Shown piece by piece: positions 36,538 through 47,015 of a stretch of DNA of 64,000 bases. The stretch spans positions 1,240,001-1,304,000 of the forward strand of contig NC_064652.1 in NCBI RefSeq assembly GCF_001723175.1, written 5' to 3'. The stretch is from Penicillium oxalicum (taxonomy: Eukaryota > Ascomycota > Eurotiomycetes > Eurotiales > Aspergillaceae). Position 1 is the first letter of the stretch, and each line of letters starts with the position of its first letter. The notes under the pieces were generated by a model that saw only the letters and a program-made list of their open reading frames with translations, did not search any database and was not told the DNA's origin. A program made the translations under genes and the position numbers.

Positions 36538-38379
36538 TTATCCAGGGGCATGGGAGGATTGAAGCATTGGACGATCCTCTGTTTTCAGGATCAGCATGCC
36601 ATTCTATTACATTTCGAACAGGATTGCAAATATTGAGCCCCAGAATTTCGCGCTTTCCCCGCGCATTTTTAGTCGAAAGCAGCAGCATAATTCCATCAGA
36701 AGTGAGAATTGCTTCTTTTTCTTTCTTTCCCTTTCCGTGGCGTGTTTTCCATCGGCTGTCAATCGGTTCCGTATACAGCGGTCACATAGCTCACGTGACC
36801 TTTGGAGTACGTCTGAAAAAAAGAGGTTTGCCACTAAGAGTCGTTTATGACGACCACAAGTCGAAATTTGGAAAGGCGGCAACTGGTGAGTTTGGTACAT
36901 ATCACGTGACTGTAACTTTTTCGGTCTTTGCCGCATCAGCAATGAGGTCATGCTAAACTCTTGTGTTGCACATACCAGAATAGCATCATACAGACATGGA
37001 AAGGTGCCGCTAGAACTGTATACTCCCATAATCAATTGTCCGGCTGCATGCGAGTGGAGGTGACTGAAACTGAGCTTCAAGGGAACATCAGAACTTTTCG
37101 GTGGCCCGCTTGTCGTCGGGACCTTCTTCACGGATGCTCTTTCTACTCTCCGACGCAACGCGTGCCCGTCAAGTCGCTGCGTCGACTTCTGGTAGATACT
37201 GACCTTCAAACCTCATGCTGTAGGCTTACTAACCTTGGCAGAATCCTGGAGAATTGGCCCGTAGTGCCCAGCATTAAAGCACAATTTTATGTCTCATTGC
37301 CAACAACCCAGTATGCCTTGGCCAACACGGTCATCTTGCCTAGTCTGGTGGTCTCCCGTCGGTCTGGGCGTGTTGAGTTCCTCCGAGGCTCCACCATTAC
37401 AAAGGTGGACTGGACTGTTCAAAAGTCTCCGCGATGGCATCGTGCAGAGGCGGTCACTGGCTAGGAGACATGCATCTGTGAATGTTACCTCGACCAGAGC
37501 GTGTATTACCAGGGAAGTCGACAATTTGAATCAGCATTGGGGAAGGTACCTACAGTACACGGCTCTGCGTGATTGTGTATCTCAGGACAATGCCGCTTGT
37601 AGTGTGTCCACACGCCATTTGGAGGAAGCCATTTAGCACCGAAGAGGAGATTGATGTGCAGCAAAGTGGAGCTACCATCCGTTTCTGGTGCTCCAGACTG
37701 AATTTTGAATCGTAAGGTGATCACCAGTCAAGCCACGATGTTATTATTGTTCTTTTTGCTCAATAATCAACGAGCGATGGCATCGAATTTTCTTTTAATT
37801 CTTAATATTTTTTTTCATTCATAACCGTTGTTCGGATCAAGCGGTCCGGCTTAAGACGCTCCAGCGACTCGATGCCCGTATGCTTTTTGCTACCGAACCA
37901 TGGACGCCTCGGTCCTCTGAGGCTGTTTCTGACCTCAAGGCAAGTCGTGTATCAGTCCAGGTGGATCTACCGCCACCTCGGGAAGCTTCTCTGCTTTCGA
38001 TCGGCAAGCGGCAAGTTGCTTTATAATAAATCTGGCAAGATGACTTACATGGAGGGGCTGTAGCACCTCAAATTCTAACGCTGTGCCTCGGTCCCCCTTC
38101 TGCCCCGCTTCATGGTTGTACGGACTACGGAGTCTACGCAGCACGGAAGGTACCAGTTCTAGTCCCAGGAGGAGGATTATCGTTTCATGGTTGAATGGAT
38201 CATGTAATCATTCAACTGAGGGTTTTTTTTCCTTGCTCTTTCCCGGTTTAACTGGACTGTAGAAGTACTTATAGCTTCCTCGACTCCCCGCTGTCTCACA
38301 AGACGCTTTCATTTTACACTCCCATACCTTTTACTCCTCTACACGTCTCCCTTTCTCACACCTCAATCATCTTCACATC
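36538..38379. other. intergenic, 1.8 kb
   Basis: Open frames exist on both strands (for example 200 codons at 36607-37209 minus and 167 codons at 36961-37464 plus) but overlap each other and show no domain. The last ~150 bp, with CT-rich tracts, is probably the leader of the reductase gene. No RNA gene was recognised. Confidence 0.5.
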
Positions 38380-39411
38380 ATGGCCAACAAAGCGCTCATC
38401 TTCAAGGAAATCCCCCAGGGGTACCCCGTTCCTGGTCAGCACCTCACCATTGAGAACGCCACCTATGACGCCAACGTTCCCGCTCCCAGCGATGGCGTCG
38501 TTCTCGAGTCCCTCTACACCAGCTTCGACCCCTACATGCGTGGCCGCATGCGCTCCGCCGAGACCAAGTCTTATGCTCCTGCCTTTGAACTGAACAAGGC
38601 CATTGAGAGCGCCAGCATTGCCAAGGTCGTCCGCTCCAACACCGACTCTTTCAAGGAGGGCGACCTCGTCATTGGCCACGTCCCCGTCCAGCAGTACGTT
38701 GCGCTCGACAAGCAGAACTTGCAGCGCATTCGCAAGCTCGAGAACCCTCTGGGCATTGAGGATATCCGTGTGTTCCTTGGTCCTTTGGGCATGCCCGGTC
38801 TGACTGCCTACTCTTCTCTGTATGCCATTGGCAAGCCCAAGAAGGGTGAGACCATCTTCGTCTCCGCTGCCAGCGGTGCCGTAGGCCAGCTCGTCGGCCA
38901 GCTCGCCAAGCACGAGGGTCTCCGGGTCATCGGTTCCGTTGGCTCTGACGAGAAGCTCGACTACATCCTCAAGGAGCTTGGCTTTGATGGTGGTTTCAAC
39001 TACAAGAAGGAGAAGCCGTCCGAAGCTCTCGCCCGCCTCGCCCCCGAGGGTATCGACATCTACTACGAGAACGTCGGCGGCGAGCACCTCGAGGCTGCTC
39101 TCGACGCCATGAACAACTTCGGCCGTGTGGTTGTTTGCGGTATGATCTCTCAGTACAACTCCGCCCCCTACCCCATCAAGAACATCCAGAACGTGCTCGT
39201 CAAGCGCATCACCATGCGCGGCTTCATCGTTGCCGACGCCGACATGGGTCCCATCTACACCAAGGAGCACCAGGAGCGTGTGCAGAAGTGGATCAAGGAA
39301 GGCTCCTTCAAGGTCCTCCTCCACGAGACCAACGGCATTGACAACGCCGCCGAGGGCCTTGTCGGCATCTTCCACGGCAAGAACATGGGCAAGGCCGTCC
39401 TGAAGTTCTAA
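38380..39411 (+). CDS. Medium-chain reductase (NADP-dependent alkenal/prostaglandin-reductase type)
   Basis: A single exon encodes 343 aa, full length for the zinc-independent MDR subfamily of leukotriene B4 dehydrogenase/alkenal double-bond reductases. The N-terminal GroES-like domain has SFDPYMRGRM, the hallmark of this subfamily. The coenzyme fold reads VSAASGAVGQLVGQLAK (~residue 165), followed by IYYENVGGEHLEAALDAM. No zinc ligands are present, consistent with NADPH-dependent reduction of alpha,beta-unsaturated carbonyls. Codon use is strongly C-ending, suggesting high expression. That bias also creates a long antisense frame (38356-39447) which I do not regard as a gene. Confidence 0.93.
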   Translation: MANKALIFKEIPQGYPVPGQHLTIENATYDANVPAPSDGVVLESLYTSFDPYMRGRMRSAETKSYAPAFELNKAIESASIAKVVRSNTDSFKEGDLVIGHVPVQQYVALDKQNLQRIRKLENPLGIEDIRVFLGPLGMPGLTAYSSLYAIGKPKKGETIFVSAASGAVGQLVGQLAKHEGLRVIGSVGSDEKLDYILKELGFDGGFNYKKEKPSEALARLAPEGIDIYYENVGGEHLEAALDAMNNFGRVVVCGMISQYNSAPYPIKNIQNVLVKRITMRGFIVADADMGPIYTKEHQERVQKWIKEGSFKVLLHETNGIDNAAEGLVGIFHGKNMGKAVLKF

Positions 39412-39980
39412 GAAATGACCCGTTACGAATATACCCAATCCAGCCATTTGCGATCAAAATATGAGACACAGAGCTTAGCGGAGATAGATGTGCACAAAAA
39501 CTTTTGACAACAATTACACCAAGTCTCAAAATATATCCTGGTCCTGTCTTGAGAAACTCTCTCAAATACGTGTTTCAAAGTAAAATAGACAAACCATTCT
39601 TAAACCTCGAGAAACCGTGCTGGAGCAATATACCCGAGATGTCCTGTCGCGAGTATACTAGGACGCGGTGGATTTGTAAAAGGGCAGGACTGTACTCTAG
39701 TGTTTTCAAAGAGTATCGTAGCGATCGATCAAAGGGAAACAGGTGATGTAATTTTGTCCAGTCCTGGACGTGCAGTGCTGAACTCGAATCGTACTCGGCC
39801 ATCGATGGGCCGGCCATTTAAGGTGCTTGCATCGGCCAATCTCGGCTGGGCGGAAAGCCATCAGCCAATCACCTGACCCGCAATAAGATGACATACCGAT
39901 TCAGACTCCCGAGGCACTTCAACCTCACTCCTCGTGCGAATTGAGTGTCTCTGTCCTTCACTACAACCACTCTTTTCACA
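39412..39980. other. intergenic, reductase 3' end and SDH4 promoter
   Basis: No gene was seen. The right-hand 150 bp carries two CCAAT boxes and is the likely promoter of the succinate dehydrogenase subunit gene. Confidence 0.6.
39836..39869 (+). promoter_or_regulatory. paired CCAAT boxes, SDH4 promoter
   Basis: CCAAT occurs at 39836-39840 and 39865-39869, 29 bp apart and 112-145 bp upstream of the ATG. The Hap (CBF/AnCF) complex binds CCAAT in fungi and, with HapX, controls respiratory and iron-using genes, so these are likely Hap sites. Confidence 0.5.
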
Positions 39981-40921
39981 ATGGCTTCCTTTGCTCGCCC
40001 ATCGCTGCTTCGACAGACCCTTGCGAACACCCGGTCGCCTCTGCTGCGCCAGAATGTGGGTGTGTCGCAAGTGGTCGCTTTCCATGCCTCCGCCCGGAAG
40101 CAGATCCTGCCTCCGTTGCCTCGTAAGTTGAGAGCCTGTCCTCGCCCTCATCGACAGCCATGGGCTCCCGATCAAGGAGGACTGATATCTGAAACTTGCT
40201 GTGCCATATGTGTGTGTATGCTAACGCGTCCGTGACATGCAGAGAAGCTCGATGGAACCGGTACGTATCAGATAACTCGGATCGACTCGAAACCCCGGAA
40301 ACTCGCCTGGCCCGATCAGTGTTCGCCTTGTGGGCCTGCGAACGATCCTTCGTGATGTCTGAACCGGGGACATGAACCGGCCACATTGAGAGGAAGCTTG
40401 CTAGTGAAGTCCGCGGTCATACTGATTCATATTCAACTCGACAGTGAACGACCCCGTTCCTACCCCCGCCCCTCACCCCATGGAGGGCAGCTACCACTGG
40501 ACTTTTGAGAGGTGCGAGAAGTCCGTATCGTCATATTTGCGAGGTCAACACTAATTTGGAGATGATCTATAGAGCTGTCAGCGTGGGCCTCGTTCCTTTG
40601 ACCATTGCTCCTTTCGCCGCAGGCTCTCTCAACCCCGTCATGGACGCCGTTCTCTGCACCCTCCTCGTTGCTCACTCGCACGTCGGCTTCCAGTGCGTAA
40701 CACCGCTTTGCTCACCATGATCGTAGCGCAAACTGAGGCTAATCTATTGAATCAGGGCCGCTATCATTGACTACTTCCGCCCCCAACGTGTGCCCAAGAC
40801 CAACGCCTTCTGCAACTGGCTCCTGCGCGCCTTCACTCTCACCACTGCCGTCGGTCTCTACGAGTTTGAGACAAATGATGTGGGTGTGACCGAGGCTCTG
40901 CGCCGCATCTGGAACGCATAG
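39981..40921 (+). CDS. sdh4: Succinate dehydrogenase membrane-anchor subunit D (CybS)
   Basis: Five exons: 39981-40122, 40243-40260, 40445-40511, 40573-40692 and 40756-40921; 170 aa. The protein anchors complex II in the inner mitochondrial membrane and helps bind haem b and ubiquinone. The N-terminus (MASFARPSLLRQTL) is a typical presequence. Assembled exons give SYHWTFERAVSVGLVPLTIA, then NPVMDAVLCTLLVAHSHVGF with the haem-region His, then IIDYFRPQRVPK and a third membrane segment, all hallmarks of CybS. Exon 2 is only 18 nt (QKLDGT) between introns of 120 and 184 bp; both flanking splice sites keep the frame. All four introns have GT..AG ends (GTAAGT, GTACGT, GTGCGA, GTGCGT). Confidence 0.93.
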
Positions 40922-41335
40922 AGGAGCAAGCTTGGTTGAAAAGGAATCGTTCGGTTGTTGTTGTTTTACTGCAGGTCTAGGCGTTTCGCCTTTGTATATG
41001 TCCAAAGCATTCCCAATTTATTTCCATTTAACTTTCTATCCGGATAATCGGCTCGCTCTGAATGAATGCCCGATCAACCATGTGTCTTGACAGGTTATCG
41101 GAAACATAATCTGCGTGGGGGCTTTGGAACTCGAGAGACCCAATGGATGGAACTTTTGTCTTTCTCTGCACACCAGTGTATTTGCAGCACTGAGCGTGTG
41201 TAGGCATTACACCTGCCGTCTCTAGCAGTCATCGCCAACTCGGGGAATTGTCTGTCGGGTGCTCAGATAGTCTCACATGAATGTACAAGTATGTCATTTC
41301 ATACTGACCGGGATTCCCCCCGGAAGCAAACACAA
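40922..41335. other. convergent 3' regions, SDH4 and Maf genes
   Basis: About 414 bp with no gene seen; it holds the 3' UTRs of two converging genes. Confidence 0.6.
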
Positions 41336-42169
41336 TCACCAGACCTCGTCCACGTCGTCATCTTCGCCGTCCACGACTGAATCATCTGGCAACCGATCTT
41401 CATCGTCAGCCTTGGCCATGACCGTCTCGATCAATTTCAACGTCGCCTTCAACGGCATTCCAATCACATTATCCGCGGTCCCCTCAATCTTCTCCACCAA
41501 GATCGACCCCAGACCCTGCAATCCATACCCGCCCGCTTTGTCCACTCCTTCGCGCGTTCGCACATACGCCAGAATCAACTCATCCGTCACCTCGCCGTCA
41601 AACCGCACCTTGGTCTCCTCGACCACCGAGTCCATCGCATACCCCGGCTGTCTCGCACTCGCCAGAGGCGCCATCGCCACCAGTGCCGTATAGACCTTGT
41701 GGTCGCGCGCATCCCTCAGCGACCGCAGCATACTGACATGGTGGGCTTCGGAACGCGGTTTCTCTAGAATCGTCCCCGACTCGGTATTCACGACCACCGT
41801 GTCGGCAGCCAAGATAAGGGCAGGCTCGCCGGCAACCTGGTTATTAATTTCTTGTTCGTAGACGGCTTGGGCCTTTTTGGTCGCTGTGCCGAGGACGTAT
41901 TCGAAGGGGGTGAGTGTTTTGGGGAGATTCTCGTCGGCGTTGGACGGGATGATTTCAATGTTGGGCAGGCCGAGGAAGGAGATGATTTGACGTCGGCGGG
42001 GGGATTGAGACGCGAGAATCACGCGTTTGCTGCGCAGTGCGTTGAGAACTGGAAGGCCGAGAGGTGGTGGGCGTGGAAGGGCTCCTCGTGCGGGTTTGGG
42101 AGGATCGTATGCGGGGGGAGGGTCAATGGGTTCTTCGTTGCCCAGGAGGGTGTCTTTGGAGTCTGACAT
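41336..42169 (-). CDS. Maf-like nucleotide pyrophosphatase
   Basis: 277 aa from ATG 42169-42167, single exon. Maf/ASMTL-type proteins hydrolyse non-canonical or modified nucleoside triphosphates (house-cleaning). After a Pro-rich N-terminus of ~45 residues comes the substrate loop VILASQSPRRRQII (S-x-R-R), then ILAADTVVV with the conserved acidic residue, EKPRSEAHHVSMLRSL, VRFDGEVTDELI and GGYGLQGLG, in the order normal for the family. The C-terminus ends in an acidic tail. The same frame stays open upstream to 42934, but that stretch crosses the tRNA-Glu gene in antisense and has no conservation, so the internal ATG preceding MSDSKDTLLG is chosen. Confidence 0.93.
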   Translation of the reverse strand: MSDSKDTLLGNEEPIDPPPAYDPPKPARGALPRPPPLGLPVLNALRSKRVILASQSPRRRQIISFLGLPNIEIIPSNADENLPKTLTPFEYVLGTATKKAQAVYEQEINNQVAGEPALILAADTVVVNTESGTILEKPRSEAHHVSMLRSLRDARDHKVYTALVAMAPLASARQPGYAMDSVVEETKVRFDGEVTDELILAYVRTREGVDKAGGYGLQGLGSILVEKIEGTADNVIGMPLKATLKLIETVMAKADDEDRLPDDSVVDGEDDDVDEVW

Positions 42170-42479
42170 GGTTTTTTTGGTTTCTTTTGAGGTGGATGAG
42201 ATTGAAAGTATGAATTGAAGAGGGTGTGCGATATGTTTTGATTTCCTTTGGTTTGGATTTTTGGGGAGGAGTGTGAGTATATTGTAGGAAAGGGAGATTG
42301 GAGAATATCTTTGGCACTTTGATTGAAGAGTTTCCGCGCCGAGCTCCGCGACTCTCGTCACTTGCGGATCCTCGAGGTTGACCCAATGTAGTCCCCGCCG
42401 AGTGCGGGACAAACTCTGAAGACTTGGATGCGGAGTTGTAGTCGGTATATAATTATATAAGCTTACAATATCTATCCAA
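42170..42479. other. divergent promoter, Maf gene / tRNA-Glu
   Basis: About 310 bp holding the Maf-like gene's leader. It is A/T-rich near 42230-42290 and I see nothing else. Confidence 0.5.
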
Positions 42480-42551
42480 TCCCACATGGTCCAGCGGTCA
42501 GGATCACCCGCTTTCACCGGGTAGGCCCGAGTTCGACTCTCGGTGTGGGAG
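42480..42551 (+). tRNA. tRNA-Glu (anticodon UUC)
   Basis: A 72-nt cloverleaf without an intron. The acceptor stem TCCCACA pairs with TGTGGGA, with discriminator G. The D-arm includes the A-box TGGTCCAGCGG. The anticodon stem ACCCG/CGGGT holds the loop CTTTCAC (anticodon TTC). The T-arm CCGAG-TTCGACT-CTCGG supplies the B-box. It is followed by a T6 Pol III terminator at 42561-42566 and is divergent from the Maf-like gene. Confidence 0.97.
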
Positions 42552-42560
42552 CAGCTTTGC

Positions 42561-42566
42561 TTTTTT
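42561..42566 (+). terminator. Pol III T-run after tRNA-Glu
   Basis: Six T residues begin 10 nt after the tRNA 3' end, the standard RNA polymerase III terminator. Confidence 0.8.
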
Positions 42567-43786
42567 ACCCCCTGATCCATTTTGTCCACGCTATACACGA
42601 TAAAGACAAGTCCTCGCGCTGGAACATTCTTTTGGGTGCCGAAAACGGACAGAGGTATGGCAACTTGACCTTTTCTAATCAGCAGCGTATCTACCGAGTA
42701 TTCGGAAATGGGGTAGACGTTTTGTCGGGGAAAATATATTCGACGCATCCCGCTTAGCGTGGAGGGAGACCCTCTACGATTAATCATTTCCACATGAAAG
42801 AACTGGAGATTTGAAGACGCACCGGACCGGACCTTTGCCCAGTTGTATACGCAAGGGTATCTGTTGGTATTGAATAACACTGGAAAGCCTGGGGTACACG
42901 GATGTCTTTTACTAAATGATTCACTCCTAGGCATCCTGCTTGAGAGCCTTGTACTAATCTTGGTCCAAAATTTTCATAGTAATGGTGTGAGGGGAGACAT
43001 GACGTCTGGAGCTTTACGAGGTCGGGACTTATTGACTGATGTGAAATTGTAGCAAAGTGCCGCCGAACTTGGAATGCTCAGACAACTCAAACTTCAGACT
43101 GCCATGTCCTCGTTAAACAGATGAACTTCCACCATCCAGAACATCGAATGGGATCGACCCGACTTGACACAAGGCTCCCTTCGATCTGGGCTGTGAGATA
43201 CAAATCACTTAACCTAGTCGGGTTCGATGCGACATGACATTGTCGTGAGATGTGTAAGCAGCATCGTGCTTTCAATTCAAAAAGATGTATACATAGAAGA
43301 AAAATGAGGACAGCAGGTGAAAATTGGGTATGCTTATGACCAAGACTGTGTTTGCAGCCCCAAACCACTCTACGCGTAACCGGAACCGCGAGAGTTGACA
43401 CCGCCGCAGACAAACCAAAGGGTAAATAGAGGGGACTTGAACAAGTCGTGATTGCGTAGAGAGAATCGAGCCTAGGCTTTCCACGAGGCAGCGACTAGCC
43501 AGCGTTGCCAACGGGGGCACATAGGCGAATGCTCTTGAGTGTAGGAGTAAGGACGGCAACGTAGGGACAGCTCATGGAAGACGAAAGTTGTGCAATTGCG
43601 TCGGTATTTCGCACGGCATGAACCAAAGCAATCTGGGAGACTGCGCCATGGATATGATCACTCTTGTATGGCGCTAAAATACGCAAATGAAAGAAAGTTC
43701 TGTGTTGTTGTAGGATAGATGGACCTCGGTAAAAGTGATGGTCTTCCGCTGCTTTTGACGCCCGTCGAGTGATGCGGACAGATGGA
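42567..43786. other. intergenic after tRNA-Glu
   Basis: About 1.2 kb with only short unconserved ORFs on both strands; the right part probably holds the 3' UTR of the bHLH gene. No second tRNA was found. Confidence 0.5.
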
Positions 43787-44122
43787 TTATGATGGCCGGA
43801 GCGAGTCATCCACGCGACCGCCCTTGTGTTCAATCTCTGCGATCAGATCTTCGCGCTCCCGCAGCTTCATGTGAATGAACTCGACGGTCTTTTGTAAAAC
43901 AATGCTTTCACTTCGCCCCTGTCCCTCCAGCCCCGGCACAAGTTCTGTGAGTCGATCAAATCCCTCTCGAATTGCCGCTCGTCGCTTCTGTTCAGACGCG
44001 ATGTGGTTGTTCTTCTTCTCCTGGTCTGTCAAGCGAGGTTTTTCCTTGTCTGCGCCCGAGACTGACTTGGTGCCAGCCGTGGGGGTCGTTGATGACCGGT
44101 CGTGATCCCCGTCGGGAGTCAT
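43787..44122 (-). CDS. bHLH transcription factor, Ino4-like (start uncertain)
   Basis: 111 aa from ATG 44122. The basic region and helix-loop-helix are clear: KKNNHIASEQKRRAAIREGF (with the E-box-contacting His, Glu and Arg residues), then DRLTELVPGLEG as helix 1/loop and ESIVLQKTVEFIHMKLRERE as helix 2. Small fungal proteins of this shape resemble Ino4, which in yeast pairs with Ino2 on phospholipid genes; in filamentous fungi the role is less clear. The frame stays open upstream to 44212 but has no ATG there and is closed by a TGA; the segment RSLGRRRPSSAARV just before the chosen ATG looks coding-like, so a first exon may have been missed. The gene is divergent from the GFA-domain gene. 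Confidence 0.8.
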   Translation of the reverse strand: MTPDGDHDRSSTTPTAGTKSVSGADKEKPRLTDQEKKNNHIASEQKRRAAIREGFDRLTELVPGLEGQGRSESIVLQKTVEFIHMKLREREDLIAEIEHKGGRVDDSLRPS

Positions 44123-44690
44123 AACGCGCGCTGCGGAACTGGGCCGTCGCCGGCCGAGTGATCGAGTACACCAACGGAGGGTTGAACGAGAGACTGGGAC
44201 TGGCGTGTTCACCAGGGCGAGTCAGTAGATGAGTGTTGAATAGGCTGTCATTCAGAACTGTATTGAGTTTTTAATCAAAATTGTGGGCAGAGATGGCAAG
44301 ATCGCAACCGATAAAACGCGGGGGCGTCAAAATCACCGGAGAAAGTCAGGAGTTGGAGAGGAAAGGAACCGATAGGGCCGATAAGCCGATTCCGGCCGAT
44401 TAAAGTCGACGTGCGGAGAAACCGTCTTCGGGGCACTTGGCGTCTTGGCGGCACGTCCAACGTCATCGAGGCCGTGATCCACCTTGCACTTCTTCGACAT
44501 CTTCAAATTCCTTCTTCTCCCTGTCGTGGACATTTGCCAACTACACAAAGCCTGGAGACTATCCACAAATACAAAGACAGTTCTTGATCAAGGAATTGAG
44601 TCTTTTGCGAAACATCTTTCATATCATACTAGCCACAGACCTGCACCTGAGTGGGAAATCTAGATCAGCGTGGCACGAGGTCGATACGCC
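44123..44690. promoter_or_regulatory. divergent promoter bHLH / GFA gene with CCGAT cluster
   Basis: The 568-bp divergent region contains five CCGAT pentamers on the plus strand within 92 bp (starting at 44308, 44369, 44378, 44386 and 44396), the last four spaced 8-10 bp apart. Two of the five extend to CCGATAA, giving GATA cores. No gene is seen inside, although the bHLH first exon might lie here. Confidence 0.4.
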
Positions 44691-45561
44691 ATGGTCCATG
44701 AACCCCTTCAGGGCTCCTGCTCGTGCGGCCGCAACGAGTATACTATTCATATCCCCGAGGATGTAGCTGACCACGCGCACATTTACTTTGATACCGGTAG
44801 AGACAGCCGTAAGTATGGAACCGGCAACTCAATCCCGAGAACAGTCCGCGCTCACAGACGATCCAGGCCAGGTCCTCGCCTCGTGGCTTCGAGTCCCCCT
44901 CGACTGGTACCAATCTCACACCCTGTCATTCTTCCCGGACGAGACTCATGCTTCCATTCGCCGAGTATTCACCCCCCCAAACGCACCTCAGACTCGTCGA
45001 ATTTTCTGTGGGTTCTGCGGAACGCCCTTGAGCTTCTGGACAGAGGCGCCCGACGAGGAAGCCGACTTCATGTCCGTATCTATTGGAAGTCTATCACGTG
45101 AGCACCAAAGAGCTCTAGAGGATCTGGGTCTGCTTCCCGATTTGGAGGAAGACGAGGAGGGAGAGGAGGCGGACGTGGAAGAAGATGAGCCCAAAGCTAA
45201 GATCGCGAAGACATCAGCCACCGAGACGGCGCCTGAGCCTGATGCCAGACCGTCAAATATCGTAATTCCGTCTCGGCAGAAGTCAAACACCGTACGAACT
45301 CACCACCGTGGCGTTGTCGGTGGTATTCCGTGGTTCGAGGAACTGGTGGAAGGTAGCCAACTTGGTCGTCTGATTCGCCAACGTCGCGGAGTGGGAATCA
45401 GCCCCGATCAGTCTACATCCATTGAATGGGAGATTAGTGAGTGGCAGGGAGACGATGTCGGAGGGGCGGTGGATAGCAGCGACGATTCGAATGGCTTGAC
45501 TACCGGAAAGAGGAAGCGAGAGCACGAGGCACACGCCAAGTCTTCGCCAAAGAGGCCATAA
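44691..45561 (+). CDS. GFA/CENP-V-type zinc-binding protein
   Basis: Two exons: 44691-44808 and 44858-45561; 273 aa. The 49-bp intron (GTAAGT..CTCACAG) is short but keeps the frame. Zinc ligands of the glutathione-dependent formaldehyde-activating (GFA, DUF636) fold are seen: GSCSCGRNEY near residue 8 and FCGFCGTPLSFW near 105. Between them is WLRVPLDWYQSHTLSFFPDE. The last ~150 residues form an acidic linker (EEDEEGEEADVEEDE), a conserved-looking block (HHRGVVGGIPWFEELVEGS) and a basic tail with KRKRE, a possible nuclear signal. The function of fungal members is unknown; catalysis with glutathione adducts is only inferred from the fold name. An alternative second ATG lies at 44698 but is out of frame. 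Confidence 0.8.
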
Positions 45562-46527
45562 TGAGCCAACCCAACAAGCCATCGCTGGCATGATTACGGC
45601 TATTAGGAAAAGTTCAAGCTTGCTATGTTAAACAATATGATTTGGAAATCTTTTTTACAACTGTGGTCCTCGACTGAAGGGTGGTGCAGTCTAGCCTTTA
45701 TGTAGCCCTCGCACTGAAACGAGAAGGAACTCGCTCTCAAGGAGAGGAAGTATGATCTTTGTCGTCGATGCTGCGGTTCGGTCAGCTGAAACCGAAGGCA
45801 ATCTCAGAATGATATAGATCAGAATCTTGTTCTGCAGTCATGCAGCTCGACCTCACAAGTTCACTTGTTTTGAATGTTCATAGGGAAGAAGCCTGGGCAC
45901 ATGATCCTCCTTTGTCCCTGGAAACATTCGCAGAGAAGGTCTGAACTGAACAGAAGGCGGTGATCAATGTGACTTCATTCTCGAGTTTCCTGTAAATGAT
46001 TGCTCTATTTCATCCCAACATGTTTGCTCGAAGTCACGAGCCTCTTTTGTTGATACAAAGAGCAGTGTAGACGCGTTCTGGCTATTCTAAATAGCCTCGA
46101 TCACCAAATTCTCATCTTCCTCTCTTCTACGTCTTCGATCCTGCACACTTCATCCTGGAGGATTCGGCATCAAGCTTCCACAGTCTCCTTTCATAAGTCA
46201 GTGAGTTATATATCAAGGCTCGAGGCCTTAACGTGGACACAGCTCATCCGTACTCGATGAATATGCTTCAAATCACTAATGTCAGTATCCAGCAAGGATG
46301 AGGTTGATTCAAAAGCTCATGGACCCGGCCAGCGGCCACCGGGATAGCGTTCTACATACGCGTGCAAAGAGTACCGTATGTGGTGACTGTGAACATGCGA
46401 TATTCCTGCAGGTTGCCGTCAAGAAACCTGGTATCAGAGTGTTTTCTGTGCAGTAGCAAGAGATTGGCGGTCCGGGAAATATTGAAAGCGATGAAGATAT
46501 CACGCTGACAGGTATCATGGCCATAGA
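45562..46527. other. intergenic, GFA gene 3' end onward
   Basis: About 970 bp. No supported gene, RNA or repeat was seen. Confidence 0.5.
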
Positions 46528-46869
46528 ATGGTGCTCTTTCAAGCCTCAAGCGTATTACGCAGCGTGCACGCCGTCACCTTCGACGATGGGTTAGTCTCTT
46601 TCACATTCACTGATCAGGGTGCCCTGAATTTTTCTGACTCACATATCACCTAGCACAAACAAGATGGACAAGACAGCAGCATCCGGGCTGTGTCCCCTCA
46701 AACACCTCTGGAGCAGCCCGAGAATAGCTCGCCAGTATCTAGCACGACGGCAAGAGATGATGAGGGGCCACTTAGCCAATGCCAGGAGTCCTCGGAGTCG
46801 GCAGGCCTTGATCAGAAGGTGAAAGAGGTTCGGCTGCCGGTCATGATAGAAAGAATACAGAGGAAATGA
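46528..46869 (+). other. possible upstream exons or small gene, structure unresolved
   Basis: An ATG at 46528 begins MVLFQASSVLRSVHAVTFDD and meets a donor-like GTTAGT at 46590. Downstream, a frame reading SIRAVSPQTPLEQPENSSPV to VMIERIQRK ends at TGA 46867-46869 and looks coding. They join in frame only with an acceptor at 46676 (GACAG). The better-placed acceptor at 46653, about 20 nt after a CTGAC branch, would give another frame. A donor GTGAAA at 46819 with an acceptor at 46898 would bypass the stop and run in frame into the gene at 47016. So this may be the 5' part of that gene or a separate small gene. Confidence 0.35.
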
Positions 46870-47015
46870 CGGATAGGCCATCTGAATGCAATCACCAGAG
46901 ATGCCGTGTGACATGGACTCCTGTGACTGAGGTCGCTTCAAATAGCCATCGTGTCAATAATCGAGGATTCTTTGTGGTGAGAGGCGCTCTGTCGCCGTAT
47001 CCATCCATTGTGCCG

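Noticed and set aside
36607..37209. 200-codon minus-strand frame downstream of the flavoprotein gene
   Set aside because: No domain; overlaps an equally open plus-strand frame; low-complexity Lys run from a poly-T tract.
38356..39447. 363-codon frame antisense to the medium-chain reductase
   Set aside because: It mirrors a highly C-ending codon-biased gene; the antisense product is Val/Leu/Gly/Asp repeats without a domain, and the sense product matches a known family end to end.
42170..42934. N-terminal extension of the Maf-like frame to 532 codons
   Set aside because: The extension crosses the tRNA-Glu gene in antisense and has no Maf similarity; the ATG at 42169 gives a normal-length protein.
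43787..44212. 142-codon version of the bHLH protein starting at GTG 44212
   Set aside because: The start is not ATG and a TGA lies just upstream in the same frame; the ATG at 44122 is preferred, with a missed first exon still possible.
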